The notes under the pieces are model-generated. The model ran no database searches. It had not been told where the DNA came from and was given only the letters and a program-made list of their open reading frames with translations. Shown piece by piece: positions 18,914-27,760 of a stretch of DNA of 64,000 nucleotides; the stretch's first letter is position 1; every line of letters starts with the position of its first letter. This DNA comes from Synechococcales cyanobacterium GL140_1_metabat_312 (GTDB lineage: Bacteria; Cyanobacteriota; Cyanobacteriia; Leptolyngbyales; Leptolyngbyaceae), in NCBI GenBank assembly GCA_025351345.1, contig JANXWB010000094.1:48955-112954 (forward strand), read 5' to 3'. The position numbers and the translations under genes are program-made.

Positions 18914-19645
18914 TTGGAAATTCATAAGGAAAAAATCCTCGTCGTCGATGATGAAGCCAGCATCCGACGTATTTTAGAAACCCGATTATCCATGATCGGC
19001 TACGAGGTAGTGACAGCGGCAGATGGTGAAGAAGCCCTCGAAATCTTCCGAACGGCTGAGCCGGATTTGGTGGTTTTGGATGTGATGATGCCGAAGCTAG
19101 ATGGCTATGGCGTATGTCAAGAACTTCGCAAAGAATCCGATGTGCCGATTATTATGCTGACGGCGCTGGGGGACGTGGCCGATCGGATTACGGGTCTGGA
19201 ACTGGGAGCCGATGATTATGTTGTCAAGCCGTTCTCCCCGAAAGAATTAGAAGCTCGTATCCGATCGGTATTGCGCCGGGTGGACAAGGTTTCGACGACG
19301 GGAATTCCTAGTTCTGGCGTGATTCAAGTCAATACGATTCGCATCGATACCAATAAGCGCCAAGTCTATAAAGGGGATGAGCGCATTCGGTTAACGGGAA
19401 TGGAATTTAGTTTGCTGGAGCTGGTTGTGAGCCGATCGGGCGAGCCGTTCTCCCGCGCTGAGATTCTTCAAGAAGTCTGGGGCTACACCCCTGAGCGCCA
19501 TGTGGATACCCGCGTTGTGGATGTGCATATCTCTCGGTTGCGGGCAAAGCTCGAAGATGATCCCAGTAACCCAGAATTGATTTTGACGGCCAGAGGTACC
19601 GGATATTTGTTTCAACGGATCCTAGACCCGAATGAAATTGAATAG
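18914..19645 (+). CDS. rpaB: OmpR-family response regulator RpaB (Ycf27)
   Basis: 243 residues. The receiver has phosphoacceptor D56 in LVVLDVMMP and K105 in DYVVKPFSP; a winged helix covers about 135-235. The sequence EKILVVDDEASIRRILETRL and the tail EDDPSNPELILTARGTGYLF match cyanobacterial RpaB/Ycf27, the essential high-light regulator paired with the NblS kinase. The TTG start at 18914 is preferred because it gives the N-terminus (MEIHKEKI) conserved in homologs; the next ATG would delete part of the receiver. The kinase gene is not in this window. Confidence 0.95.
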   Translation: MEIHKEKILVVDDEASIRRILETRLSMIGYEVVTAADGEEALEIFRTAEPDLVVLDVMMPKLDGYGVCQELRKESDVPIIMLTALGDVADRITGLELGADDYVVKPFSPKELEARIRSVLRRVDKVSTTGIPSSGVIQVNTIRIDTNKRQVYKGDERIRLTGMEFSLLELVVSRSGEPFSRAEILQEVWGYTPERHVDTRVVDVHISRLRAKLEDDPSNPELILTARGTGYLFQRILDPNEIE

Positions 19646-19726
19646 AGGGAACAGTTGTAATTAAGCTGTGGATCGTCAAATCGGGCTAGTTAAACTAGGT
19701 TAATTGAATTGGGTTAGTTAAACAAA

Positions 19727-19771
19727 GTCCCTCCAGAATTAAGAATTGATTTTTCTTAGTTCCAGAGGGAC
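19727..19771. terminator. Long hairpin between rpaB and the DAHP synthase gene
   Basis: GTCCCTC (19727-19733) pairs with GAGGGAC (19765-19771), and inside it GAATTAAGAA pairs with TTCTTAGTTC with one G-U pair. It lies between convergent 3' ends. No long T-run follows on either strand, so it may act as a processing or blocking hairpin rather than a classic intrinsic terminator. Confidence 0.5.
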
Positions 19772-19821
19772 CCATATCTTCAGACTCAGATTCAACCTAC
19801 TAGGTTTAGGTTCATATTCTT

Positions 19822-20880
19822 CTAAACCGTTACTTTTACCTTCACTGCCGCCGCCAACGATCGCAACATATTCACCGTCGTCTCAAAGTTAACACAAGCA
19901 TCAGTGACACTTTGACCATAGGTTAACTTGGATAAATCATCAGGAATGGATTGGTTCCCAGCCACTAAATGACTCTCAATCATTACCCCCATCAAATAGG
20001 GCGTGCCTTCGTTCAATTGCTTGGCCAAATCCGCTAATACAATGGGCTGATTGCGATAATCTTTTGAACTATTGCCATGGCTACAATCCACCATCGATCG
20101 TTCACATAATCCCTGGCGCTTCATTTGAATGGCGGCTTTCTCCATCGAATCAAAACTAAAGTTCGCCCCATCTTTGCCACCACGCAGCACTAAATGACAA
20201 TCAGGATTTCCCGTTGTTTTAACAATGCTCGCGCGACCTTCGACGTCAATGCCCAGGAAATGGTGAGGATGACTCGCGGAAAGCACCGCATTAATCGCCA
20301 CATCCAACCCGCCGTCCGTCCCATTTTTGAACCCGACGGGCATCGATAGCCCTGAGGCCATTTCGCGGTGAGTTTGGCTTTCGGTCGTCCGTGCCCCGAT
20401 CGCACTCCAAGAAATCACATCAGCAATGTATTGGGGAATAATCGGATCCAGCAATTCTGTCGCACTGGGCATATCCATCTCAGCGAGATCCAGCAACAGC
20501 TTCCGCGCCGTCCGCAATCCCGTATTGATGTCATAGGATTCATCTAGATGGGGATCATTAATCAAGCCCTTCCAACCCGTTGTGGTCCGAGGTTTTTCAA
20601 AATAGACCCGCATCACAATTTCTAGCTTGTCGCGCAATTCGTGCCGAAGTACAGCTAACTTTTCCGCATATTGACGAGCTGCTTTTACGTCATGAACGGA
20701 GCAAGGCCCAACGATCACCAAGAGACGATCGTCATCTTGGCGAAGGATTTTACGGATTCGTTCGCGGGTACTGGTTACGACTTCGGATGCCTTATCGGTC
20801 ATCGGAAATTCTAATTTCAATTGTTCTGGCGTCATTAATGCCCGAGTCTCAACAACATGCAAATCACTGGTTCTATACAT
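19822..20880 (-). CDS. 3-deoxy-7-phosphoheptulonate synthase, AroF/G/H type
   Basis: 352 residues, class I-alpha DAHP synthase, which condenses phosphoenolpyruvate and erythrose-4-phosphate in the first step of the shikimate pathway. Landmarks are VGPCSVHDVKAARQYAEKL (about 58-76), RVYFEKPRTTTGWKGLINDP, AIGARTTESQTHREMASGL, PVGFKNGTDGG, and MVDCSHGNSSKDYRNQ. The N-terminal ~45 residues fit the feedback-regulated enzymes, but which amino acid inhibits it is not predictable here. It stands alone, and a long spacer with a terminator-like hairpin separates it from htrA. Confidence 0.93.
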   Translation of the reverse strand: MYRTSDLHVVETRALMTPEQLKLEFPMTDKASEVVTSTRERIRKILRQDDDRLLVIVGPCSVHDVKAARQYAEKLAVLRHELRDKLEIVMRVYFEKPRTTTGWKGLINDPHLDESYDINTGLRTARKLLLDLAEMDMPSATELLDPIIPQYIADVISWSAIGARTTESQTHREMASGLSMPVGFKNGTDGGLDVAINAVLSASHPHHFLGIDVEGRASIVKTTGNPDCHLVLRGGKDGANFSFDSMEKAAIQMKRQGLCERSMVDCSHGNSSKDYRNQPIVLADLAKQLNEGTPYLMGVMIESHLVAGNQSIPDDLSKLTYGQSVTDACVNFETTVNMLRSLAAAVKVKVTV

Positions 20881-21420
20881 AGCTCTAATCTTAGGTGAAG
20901 CATGGGAAATAAGACTCGCGATCGTCGCATTAATCTTCCCAAAATGGACCGTCTATAATTATCTACCAAATCGCGATCGCCGCTTCGTAAAGAATTCCCT
21001 CTGACTTCTTAATAATAAAAAATAAAAAGGGCAGGCCACTCACATTCTACCGTGAGATTCGCCTGCCTGCCTTCGTCATTCATTCACCTGTGATTTGAGA
21101 ATAGGGGGCTGAGTTGTCAACCATATGGTGCCGATATGAAGTCGCTGTGACAAGGCCCAAAATACTAATTATGACTTGCCGTCAGCCTATTTCTATCGTC
21201 CAAAATCTGCCTGTAGCAAAATGCCATCTAGATGCCATGCCTCCGACGTACGATCGCCACATCGCCTAATTAAATTAGATGCTATCCAACAGGATTATGA
21301 CACTCAACTGAATATCAGGATAAAATTTACCTTGATCGCGAAGTAATCAGTCGTGATTAATCAATCCCTTGCTAGACTAGACAAATCTGTCCTTAATCAT
21401 CTTTTACGAGCTGCGCTGCT
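20881..21420. other. Divergent spacer between DAHP synthase and htrA
   Basis: A 540-bp spacer that should hold both promoters. It also contains the orphan intrinsic terminator and candidate small RNA annotated at 21020-21090. The rest is AT-rich with several CGATCG sites, and I see no protein-coding frame. Confidence 0.45.
21020..21090 (-). ncRNA. Candidate small RNA ending in an intrinsic terminator
   Basis: Read on the minus strand, GGCAGGC (21067-21061) pairs with GCCTGCC (21036-21030), and inside it CTCAC pairs with GTGAG (21056-21052 with 21043-21039). CTTTTTATTTTT follows the stem, the form of a Rho-independent terminator, yet no gene ends here: the nearest minus-strand gene starts 150 bp further on. 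A TTGACA (minus strand, 21120-21115) lies upstream, with only a poorly spaced -10. The 5' end is a guess. Confidence 0.35.
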
Positions 21421-22659
21421 ATGATGACCCCTAATAAAACTCCAAACCTGAGATCTAAAACTCTTCAGCAACTTGCCCTGTACGCGACGCTTCCGTTGAT
21501 TGGTGCTGGGGTTACTTTATTTGGTGGTCGTGTGGTGCCACAGTCTCCAGCGATCGCTCAAAGTAGTACTCCCTCAGCCAATCCCTCCATCGCTCAAAAC
21601 CGCACTGGGGCCTTAACCACTGACTCAAATTTCACAAATTTCATTGCCGATGCTGCCGAACGTGTTGGCCCTGCCGTGGTTCGGATTAATGCTTCCCGCA
21701 CTATTAAAACCAGTGAGCGACCTGACATGTCTGATAATCCAATCTTTAAACGCTTTTTTGGAGAAGTGCCGGACCAACCGCAAGAGCGCGTCCAAAGAGG
21801 TACGGGATCTGGCTTTATCTACAGCAATAATGGCTTGATTATGACCAATGCCCATGTGGTTGCGGGATCCGACACGGTGGAGGTGGTTCTGCGAGATGGA
21901 CGAAAACTTACGGGAAAGGTCTTGGGCGTGGATTCGCTCACGGATGTAGCGGTTGTTCAAGTTAATGAACGCAATCTTCCCACGGTTAATCTGGGAGATT
22001 CTGACGCATTACGGCCTGGAGAATGGGCGATCGCGATCGGAAATCCTTTGGGTCTCGATAACACGGTTACCGCCGGGATTATCAGTGCAACGGGTCGATC
22101 GAGTTCTCAAATCGGTGTTCCGGATAAGCGGGTTGGCTTTATTCAAACGGATGCGGCGATTAATCCCGGTAATTCTGGTGGACCCTTACTAAATCAGCGG
22201 GGTGAAGTGATTGGGATGAATACGGCCATTATTGGTGGGGGCGCTCAGGGATTAGGGTTTTCTATTCCGATTAAGACGGCAAAACGGATTGCAGAACAAT
22301 TGATGACTAGTGGAAAAGTGAATCATCCTTATTTGGGAATTCGCATGACCACATTGACTCCCGATCTGAAGAAGGAAATCAATCAAGATCCAAATGCAAA
22401 TCTTGATGTGAAAGACGATCGTGGTGTTTTGGTATTTAAGGTTGAGAATTCTTCGCCCGCTGCTCAAGGTGGATTAAAAGCGGGGGATGTGATTAAGAAA
22501 GTTGGTGATAAAGCTGTGGATACGGCGGAACAAGTGCAGCAAGCTGTGGAAGCTAGTTCGGTCGGTAGCAATTTGGCGATCGAGGTTAATCGTGGTGGTC
22601 AATCGGTGTCTATCAATGTAAAACCCGGTGCATTTCCGGTGAATGCGGGTCGCGAATAA
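21421..22659 (+). CDS. HtrA/Deg-family serine protease
   Basis: 412 residues. An N-terminal hydrophobic signal or anchor (about 20-47, ending near AIAQ) targets it to the periplasm, thylakoid lumen or outer membrane face. The trypsin-like domain carries H145 (TNAHVVAG), D175 (SLTDVAVV) and S252 (GNSGGPL); one PDZ domain covers about 300-402 (YLGIRM through VKPGAFP). This matches the cyanobacterial trio HhoA/HhoB/HtrA, which remove damaged proteins under light and heat stress. I cannot tell which paralog it is. An intrinsic terminator follows the stop codon. Confidence 0.93.
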   Translation: MMTPNKTPNLRSKTLQQLALYATLPLIGAGVTLFGGRVVPQSPAIAQSSTPSANPSIAQNRTGALTTDSNFTNFIADAAERVGPAVVRINASRTIKTSERPDMSDNPIFKRFFGEVPDQPQERVQRGTGSGFIYSNNGLIMTNAHVVAGSDTVEVVLRDGRKLTGKVLGVDSLTDVAVVQVNERNLPTVNLGDSDALRPGEWAIAIGNPLGLDNTVTAGIISATGRSSSQIGVPDKRVGFIQTDAAINPGNSGGPLLNQRGEVIGMNTAIIGGGAQGLGFSIPIKTAKRIAEQLMTSGKVNHPYLGIRMTTLTPDLKKEINQDPNANLDVKDDRGVLVFKVENSSPAAQGGLKAGDVIKKVGDKAVDTAEQVQQAVEASSVGSNLAIEVNRGGQSVSINVKPGAFPVNAGRE

Positions 22660-22687
22660 TTGATTTGAAGTTCAGCTTGTAAATAGG

Positions 22688-22721
22688 TCCGATCTTGCTT
22701 TTGGGTACGGTCGGATTTTTT
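22688..22721 (+). terminator. Intrinsic terminator after htrA
   Basis: TCCGATC (22688-22694) pairs with GGTCGGA (22709-22715, one G-U), and TTTTTT follows directly. It sits 29 bp after the htrA stop codon. Confidence 0.7.
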
Positions 22722-22796
22722 GTGGTTTCGATCGTCGCTATCATTGATTAACAACTCGTCCATTGCAACAACTCACTCGGCCCTATCTTAAATCCT

Positions 22797-23384
22797 ATGC
22801 GAACTATTCTCCACCTCGGGCATCCCACGCTCCGCCAAACAGCATCCCTCATCACTGACTTCAATAATCCCGTAGTGCAAACGTTGATTGATGACCTTTT
22901 GGCGACCCTCCGATCGGCTAACGGGGTCGGCATTGCAGCACCTCAAGTGGATGAATCAATTCAAATTATGGTGATTGCATCTCGCCCCACGCCGCGCTAT
23001 CCTAATGCCCCTGAAATGGAGCCGATCGCCCTGATTAATCCTAAAATTATCAATCGATCATCCCAAATGGAAAAAGGCTGGGAAGGCTGTCTCAGTGTGC
23101 CTCAATATCGTGGATTTGTTCCTCGGCATCAATCGATTACCGTTGAATATACCGATCGGACTGGAGCAACTGTTCAAACCCTATTCACTGATTTTGTGGC
23201 CCGAATCTTTCAACATGAATACGATCATTTTCTAGGGTTAGTATTTCTCGATCGATTGGAATGCGAAAGCGATCGGGTCACTGCCGAAGAATTTAAAATT
23301 ATGTTTCCTGATACTGATAACAATCAATCTCTACCGTCCTCGAATCCCGCGCCAAGTCATATAAATTGCCAAGATAATCAGTAA
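22797..23384 (+). CDS. def: Peptide deformylase
   Basis: 195 residues. It removes the formyl group from N-terminal formylmethionine. All three signatures are intact: GVGIAAPQ (43-50), EGCLS with metal ligand C98, and QHEYDH with H140, E141 and H144. The C-terminal ~25 residues after FKIMFPDTDN are low-complexity. Their codons run into the 3' end of the convergent permease gene, giving a 54-bp antiparallel overlap. It starts 76 bp after the htrA terminator. Confidence 0.95.
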   Translation: MRTILHLGHPTLRQTASLITDFNNPVVQTLIDDLLATLRSANGVGIAAPQVDESIQIMVIASRPTPRYPNAPEMEPIALINPKIINRSSQMEKGWEGCLSVPQYRGFVPRHQSITVEYTDRTGATVQTLFTDFVARIFQHEYDHFLGLVFLDRLECESDRVTAEEFKIMFPDTDNNQSLPSSNPAPSHINCQDNQ

Positions 23385-24227
23385 TGCTCGAAATAACTGG
23401 TTAACCCGATCGCTCGATAATTTCTTCAATAATCTTGTGCCGAATTGTGCGCCGATCGCTCCACCAATTGCCAGCATAAATCCCGGTTCCCACAGCACAT
23501 TTCCCTGAATGCCATAACGCCATAGCCCCGACATTGCAATTAATACTATTGCCCCTAAACTCGTCCTGACTGCTGACTTAATCGGTTCACTCAGCCACAC
23601 CATCTGCAACGGCACCATCACCGCCCCGCCCCCCACCCCAAAGAGACCGGAGAGAAATCCCGCTAGGAGGCCGATCGGAAGCGATCCCTTTAGATCTCCT
23701 TTAGTAACGGGAACTAAGAGGTTTGGATCATCAATGAGTTCGTTAATAAGTGGGGATTCAAAATTCTGTGGCTCGGTGATAAGGGTTACTGGCGGCGATC
23801 CCAATCGTTTTTTGTACTCCACCAAAAAAATCATTATGATCAAAAATATCGCGAACGAGAATGCCAAAACCCGATCGTTTATTTGATTGGCCACCCAAGC
23901 CCCTACCTGCGCTGTCGGCAAACCAAAGAGTCCTAATACGATCGCCTGCCGCCACTGTAATTCCCCCTTTACCCAATTACGCCAACTTCCCGACAGTGCA
24001 CTCAACAACACTCCTACTAAACTCGTTGCCGTCGCCTCCACTAATGGCATATTCCACAAACTCAAGAATGGCACAATCAATAGCCCACCACCAATCCCTA
24101 AGATTCCTGAGACCGTTCCCGTTCCAATGCCGACTAAGAATAATAAAATTAGAGTAAATGGGGATGCGATGCCCTCCGGTCGGTCAAAGACCATCGTCTC
24201 TGGGCTAAAAATGAGGAAAGAATTCAT
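23331..24227 (-). CDS. TauE/SafE-family sulfite or anion exporter
   Basis: 298 residues from the ATG at 24227; an in-frame TTG four codons earlier is also possible. There are about eight hydrophobic helices in two homologous halves. Each half opens with a glycine-rich motif: GTVSGILGIGGGLLIVPFL near residue 35 and GFLSGLFGVGGGAVMVPLQ near 200. That internal repeat is diagnostic of the TauE/SafE family, which exports sulfite, sulfoacetate or related anions; the substrate is unknown. The last 54 bp overlap def on the other strand. Confidence 0.88.
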   Translation of the reverse strand: MNSFLIFSPETMVFDRPEGIASPFTLILLFLVGIGTGTVSGILGIGGGLLIVPFLSLWNMPLVEATATSLVGVLLSALSGSWRNWVKGELQWRQAIVLGLFGLPTAQVGAWVANQINDRVLAFSFAIFLIIMIFLVEYKKRLGSPPVTLITEPQNFESPLINELIDDPNLLVPVTKGDLKGSLPIGLLAGFLSGLFGVGGGAVMVPLQMVWLSEPIKSAVRTSLGAIVLIAMSGLWRYGIQGNVLWEPGFMLAIGGAIGAQFGTRLLKKLSSDRVNQLFRALLIILAIYMTWRGIRGR

Positions 24228-24268
24228 ATACAATTCCAAATAGGAAATTTGAAAATATTATCTCATTT

Positions 24269-25162
24269 ATGGACTCTTACAATCTCGATCGTATTGGTTT
24301 CATTGGTCTAGGTATTATGGGGAAACCTATGGTCCGAAATCTTTTAAAAGCAGGCTATGCTGTCACCGTTTACAATCGCAGCCGTCCTGCAATGGATGAA
24401 CTCGCGACTGATGGTGCAATTGTTGCAGATTCGATCGCTCATCTAGCTCAAAATGTTGACGTTATCATTACTTGTGTATCTGATTCGCCTGATGTCGATA
24501 GCATAGTTTTTAGTGAAAATGGGATTCTTTCCAGTGTTCTGTCTGGAATGTTGTTTATAGACATGTCCACGATCGCGGCAGCAACATCACGTAAGATTTT
24601 TCAAGCGTTGCAAACCAAGGGAGTAAGCGCGTTAGATGCTCCCGTTTCTGGCGGTGACATTGGTGCACAACAGGGAACATTGTCGATTATGGTGGGCGGC
24701 GAAAAATCGGCTTTCGATCGGGCACTTTCCATTCTGCAAGCTATGGGTAAAAACATTGTCCATATTGGTGAAGCTGGAGCCGGACAAATTACAAAAGCTT
24801 GTAATCAAATCGTTGTGGCAATGACTGTACAAGGAGTCGCAGAGGCTTTGATCTTAGCGAAGAAATCGGGTGTGGATGGTGCGAAGGTTCGGGACGCTTT
24901 ACTGGGTGGGTTTGCCCAAAGTAAGGTGATGGAAGTTCATGGTCAGAAAATGCTCGATCGAAACTTTAATCCAGGATTTAAATTGGATCTCTTTCGTAAG
25001 GATATGAATATTGTGTTGCAAACAGCAATGCAGGAAAAAATCTCACTTCCCGGTAGTGCTAATGCGGCGGAACAAATGAATGCATTACAGGCTCAGGGGA
25101 AAGGAGAACTTGATTTCATTTCGGTTTTAACACTGTATGAAATGTTGGCTGGAATGATTTAA
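24269..25162 (+). CDS. 3-hydroxyisobutyrate dehydrogenase/tartronate semialdehyde reductase family
   Basis: 297 residues, beta-hydroxyacid dehydrogenase. The NAD(P) motif GFIGLGIMGKPMVRNLLKAG (about 10-29) is followed by the substrate motif DAPVSGGDIGAQQGTLSIMVGG (about 118-140) and the catalytic lysine in GQITKACNQI (about 172). In cyanobacteria such enzymes act as tartronate semialdehyde reductase in the photorespiratory glycerate branch or as succinic semialdehyde/glyoxylate reductases. Sequence alone does not decide. It is divergent from the TauE gene, with only about 40 bp between starts. Confidence 0.88.
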   Translation: MDSYNLDRIGFIGLGIMGKPMVRNLLKAGYAVTVYNRSRPAMDELATDGAIVADSIAHLAQNVDVIITCVSDSPDVDSIVFSENGILSSVLSGMLFIDMSTIAAATSRKIFQALQTKGVSALDAPVSGGDIGAQQGTLSIMVGGEKSAFDRALSILQAMGKNIVHIGEAGAGQITKACNQIVVAMTVQGVAEALILAKKSGVDGAKVRDALLGGFAQSKVMEVHGQKMLDRNFNPGFKLDLFRKDMNIVLQTAMQEKISLPGSANAAEQMNALQAQGKGELDFISVLTLYEMLAGMI

Positions 25163-25196
25163 ACTCTAAATGTAAAACTTAATACGAAACTCAATA

Positions 25197-25727
25197 TCAC
25201 ACTGAATTCAGTTGTATCACAAAACTATCCCGCAAATGAAAGTCTGCTTCTACTCCCGCATGACAGACCGCCCAATAGCTGATCTCACCCAGTTGATCCG
25301 CTATTACCGCTGTCACTGAAAGCTCAATCTCACTCTTCTCTAGCCCCAACAGACTCAAATTAAACCGCGTTTCCAATGAAAATGCCGATCGGTTGACTGA
25401 TACTGAAAGGGCTTCGATCGCGAGTTCTTCCCGGAATCCCGATCGGTAGTTTTCTAATCGAAATATATTCCAATGTCCTGCTGTTGAAAGATTCACTTCC
25501 CAATAATAATCCTGACCCGGAACTCCAAAAAAGTATTCAAAACAACTAGTCTCCCAAAGCCCTATTCGTCTGGTGGGAAAATCACCTTCAGCCATCAATA
25601 TAGATTCGATCGCGCCCGTCATCTCATACTTCAAAACTAAAAAATTTCCCTGACGATCGACCTTCACAGACAGATCGATCGTCGGAGTTTCAGCCTTCAC
25701 AAAGGGAACTAACGATTTAGTAATCAC
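25197..25727 (-). CDS. DOMON-like domain protein
   Basis: 176 residues with no signal peptide and an all-beta pattern: ILMAEGDFPTRRIGLWETSCFEYFFG, YYWEVNLSTAGHWNIFRLENYR, then FNLSLLGLEKSEIELSVTAVIA. The LWETSCFEYFFG and YWEVNLS blocks are what I recognise as the cyanobacterial DOMON-like family, related to carbohydrate- or heme-binding folds. Its function is not known. It lies 20 bp downstream of the 97-residue gene and probably shares its mRNA. Confidence 0.7.
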   Translation of the reverse strand: MITKSLVPFVKAETPTIDLSVKVDRQGNFLVLKYEMTGAIESILMAEGDFPTRRIGLWETSCFEYFFGVPGQDYYWEVNLSTAGHWNIFRLENYRSGFREELAIEALSVSVNRSAFSLETRFNLSLLGLEKSEIELSVTAVIADQLGEISYWAVCHAGVEADFHLRDSFVIQLNSV

Positions 25728-25747
25728 TTCAGATAACTAATTAAGAT

Positions 25748-26041
25748 CTATTTAGGACCATAGAAAAATGCAATATCCTTATCTTTCAACGGCGCAAATC
25801 CTGCCGCTTCCAGTTTGGCATTCAACTCATCTTGAGGAATATGCTTTGCGCCAATTCGCACAATTCTCGATCGCATTGTATTGGAGACCCCACTGCGCTG
25901 ACGATCGGCTTCCATACTCATGACGCTTTTATACAATTCTAGTTTCGCCGATGGAATGGCCGACCCGTCAAAATCAATGCCCTTCTCGATCGCAATATCG
26001 ATCGCATCTCCGCCCGTGGTCTCAGACTTCTTATCAGACAT
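25748..26041 (-). CDS. Conserved small soluble protein, unknown
   Basis: 97 residues, hydrophilic and mainly helical. AGGGA stands 5 nt before the ATG. A central KLELYKSVMSMEADRQRSGV helix is followed by RSRIVRIGAKHIPQDELNAKL and ends FYGPK. No cysteines and no enzymatic motif. I do not recognise a named domain. It leads a two-gene unit with the DOMON-like protein. Confidence 0.65.
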   Translation of the reverse strand: MSDKKSETTGGDAIDIAIEKGIDFDGSAIPSAKLELYKSVMSMEADRQRSGVSNTMRSRIVRIGAKHIPQDELNAKLEAAGFAPLKDKDIAFFYGPK

Positions 26042-26144
26042 AAAATTCCCTATTTCTATGATTCAATCTAAAGCACTATACCAAGCTCGATGACTCTAGC
26101 TCAAGGTTTCTCGAAATTCTTTCCCGGTATTGGTAAGTCTTAAG

Positions 26145-26813
26145 TTAATAAGTCCCGATCGATTCAATAGATAAATTAAATCGACCTGCGGTAAATCGAG
26201 GGTTCAGTTGCCCATCGTATTCAAATTTACTCAACATAAATTGTAGCGATCGAAGATTTCTAATATCCACTGGCGGTGCATTGGTAATAATTTTAGCCCG
26301 CTGTACGGCCACCATATCAAGAAATGGAATCCTCACCGTAATCCATTCTCCAGCGATCGTATCAAAGGCGTAAGCATAGGCCATCGTATCCCACCCTAAA
26401 CTGCTGCGAACAAAAAACTTATAGCGATTTCCATCCCCTTTTAGCCGAAGTTCTAGCCCTTGACACATCGATAAATCTAGTGGCTCTGGAAAATTCCGAG
26501 TGCGCACTGAAACAAACCCGCCCGATTGGTCCGTGGAGACATTTCCTGTAAAAAGAGCGCCTTCAACACTTTTGATGATGCCACTTTCACTCACCCCACC
26601 CATCACCACGTCATCCACCGCACCCCAAGTCTGAGAGAGGTCGATTTGGGTTCTAAAATCAAACAAGATCTTTTCACCTGTGGATGAAAGGACAATTTGA
26701 GGTTGCTGCGGGGGTGGAGGGGTGGTGTTAAACATTCGTTGAAAATTGCTCAATAGAGGAATTGCTTCAAAATAGGATAGCGTTTTTGCGAACTGATTTA
26801 AATTAAATGGCAT
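26145..26813 (-). CDS. CIA30-family protein
   Basis: 222 residues. The core (about 48-215) has FDFRTQIDLSQTWGAVDDVVMGGVSES, then FTGNVSTDQSGGFVSVRTR, CQGLELRLKGDGNRYKFFVR and FMLSKFEYDGQLNPRF, the signature of the CIA30 (NDUFAF1-like) beta-sandwich, a galactose-binding-like fold. In eukaryotes CIA30 helps assemble complex I; cyanobacterial members are not well defined, though NDH-1 assembly is an obvious idea. It follows the SPOR-like gene by 29 bp on the same strand. Confidence 0.85.
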   Translation of the reverse strand: MPFNLNQFAKTLSYFEAIPLLSNFQRMFNTTPPPPQQPQIVLSSTGEKILFDFRTQIDLSQTWGAVDDVVMGGVSESGIIKSVEGALFTGNVSTDQSGGFVSVRTRNFPEPLDLSMCQGLELRLKGDGNRYKFFVRSSLGWDTMAYAYAFDTIAGEWITVRIPFLDMVAVQRAKIITNAPPVDIRNLRSLQFMLSKFEYDGQLNPRFTAGRFNLSIESIGTY

Positions 26814-26842
26814 GGGAATCCCCAGTTAACATTTGTTCAATC

Positions 26843-27676
26843 TTAACGCTCATGATAAACTCGTGCATCAAATTTAGTCCGATCGCGGATGATGCCTGAA
26901 AGTCGTTCTGCTTCTGAGCGTTTGCTAAAGGTTCCGATCGCATAGTGCAAACCAAAGGGTCGATCGCGTAAAAGAATATATTGCGGTGGAATTCCGACTT
27001 GATTGAGTTGAGATTGCACATAGTTCACGTCGGCTGCCACCGTTGGAATAACCACATAGAAGCCTTTGTTCGATGAAGCATTCAATGGAGTATTAGTAGC
27101 CGTTGAATCTATGAACGGATTCCCGACAGGTAGAGAATACGGTGCAGGCGGTATTGCAGAGGTTGGCTCTGGTGACATTGCGGTCGTTGGTATTGTCGTT
27201 GATGGTAGGGAAGTTTGCGCTGTTGTGACAAGTATGTTCGATGAATTTCCTGGCTGCATCCGTACGGGCATTCCGGCGGCTTGGAATCGGGCGACTTGTT
27301 GGAGGGCTAATGCTTCGGCGCTAAAAAGCCCCACCTGGATTACTCGCTGACCATTGATCAATTGAATAAATGCGGTTGGTTCGATCGCTTTTGCTTGGGC
27401 CAACAATATTAAATTGTCACTCGGAATAATGACTCGATATGCCGCTGTGGTGGTAGCTGTATTTGGAGCGCTGAAGGTTTGCGGATTTTGGGGTTGTAGA
27501 CTATTGGGATAGTCCAACGTTGTGTTCAATCTATTTTCTCCTGCATACGAACTTGGAGCAGGTGGAATTAATTCGGCGGGATTCTGGGCTTGGGCTGAAT
27601 TCATTCCAACTAAGATAATTGTAGCCGTGACCAAACTCCGCACTACTGAAGTACAGCGATTTAAACGAGCATTCAT
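26843..27676 (-). CDS. Secreted protein with two SPOR-like domains
   Basis: 277 residues from the ATG at 27676, chosen because GGAG lies 9 nt upstream and it yields a clean signal peptide (NARLNRCTSVVRSLVTATII through NSAQA). Two SPOR-like modules follow: YRVIIPSDN through INGQRVIQVGLFSAEALALQ (about 80-145) and FYVVIPTVAADVNYVQSQL through GLHYAIGTFSKRSEAERL (about 205-275), separated by a Pro/Thr-rich linker. SPOR domains bind denuded peptidoglycan. The first module resembles the C-terminus of the beta-helix protein at 60031-61854. Confidence 0.75.
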   Translation of the reverse strand: MNARLNRCTSVVRSLVTATIILVGMNSAQAQNPAELIPPAPSSYAGENRLNTTLDYPNSLQPQNPQTFSAPNTATTTAAYRVIIPSDNLILLAQAKAIEPTAFIQLINGQRVIQVGLFSAEALALQQVARFQAAGMPVRMQPGNSSNILVTTAQTSLPSTTIPTTAMSPEPTSAIPPAPYSLPVGNPFIDSTATNTPLNASSNKGFYVVIPTVAADVNYVQSQLNQVGIPPQYILLRDRPFGLHYAIGTFSKRSEAERLSGIIRDRTKFDARVYHER

Positions 27677-27760
27677 AATGGGCACTCCAGCGAGGGGTTG
27701 CATTAAAGGATTGACAAAAAAGATTCGCCACTTTAACACAACCTCGACAAAGTGGCGGTA

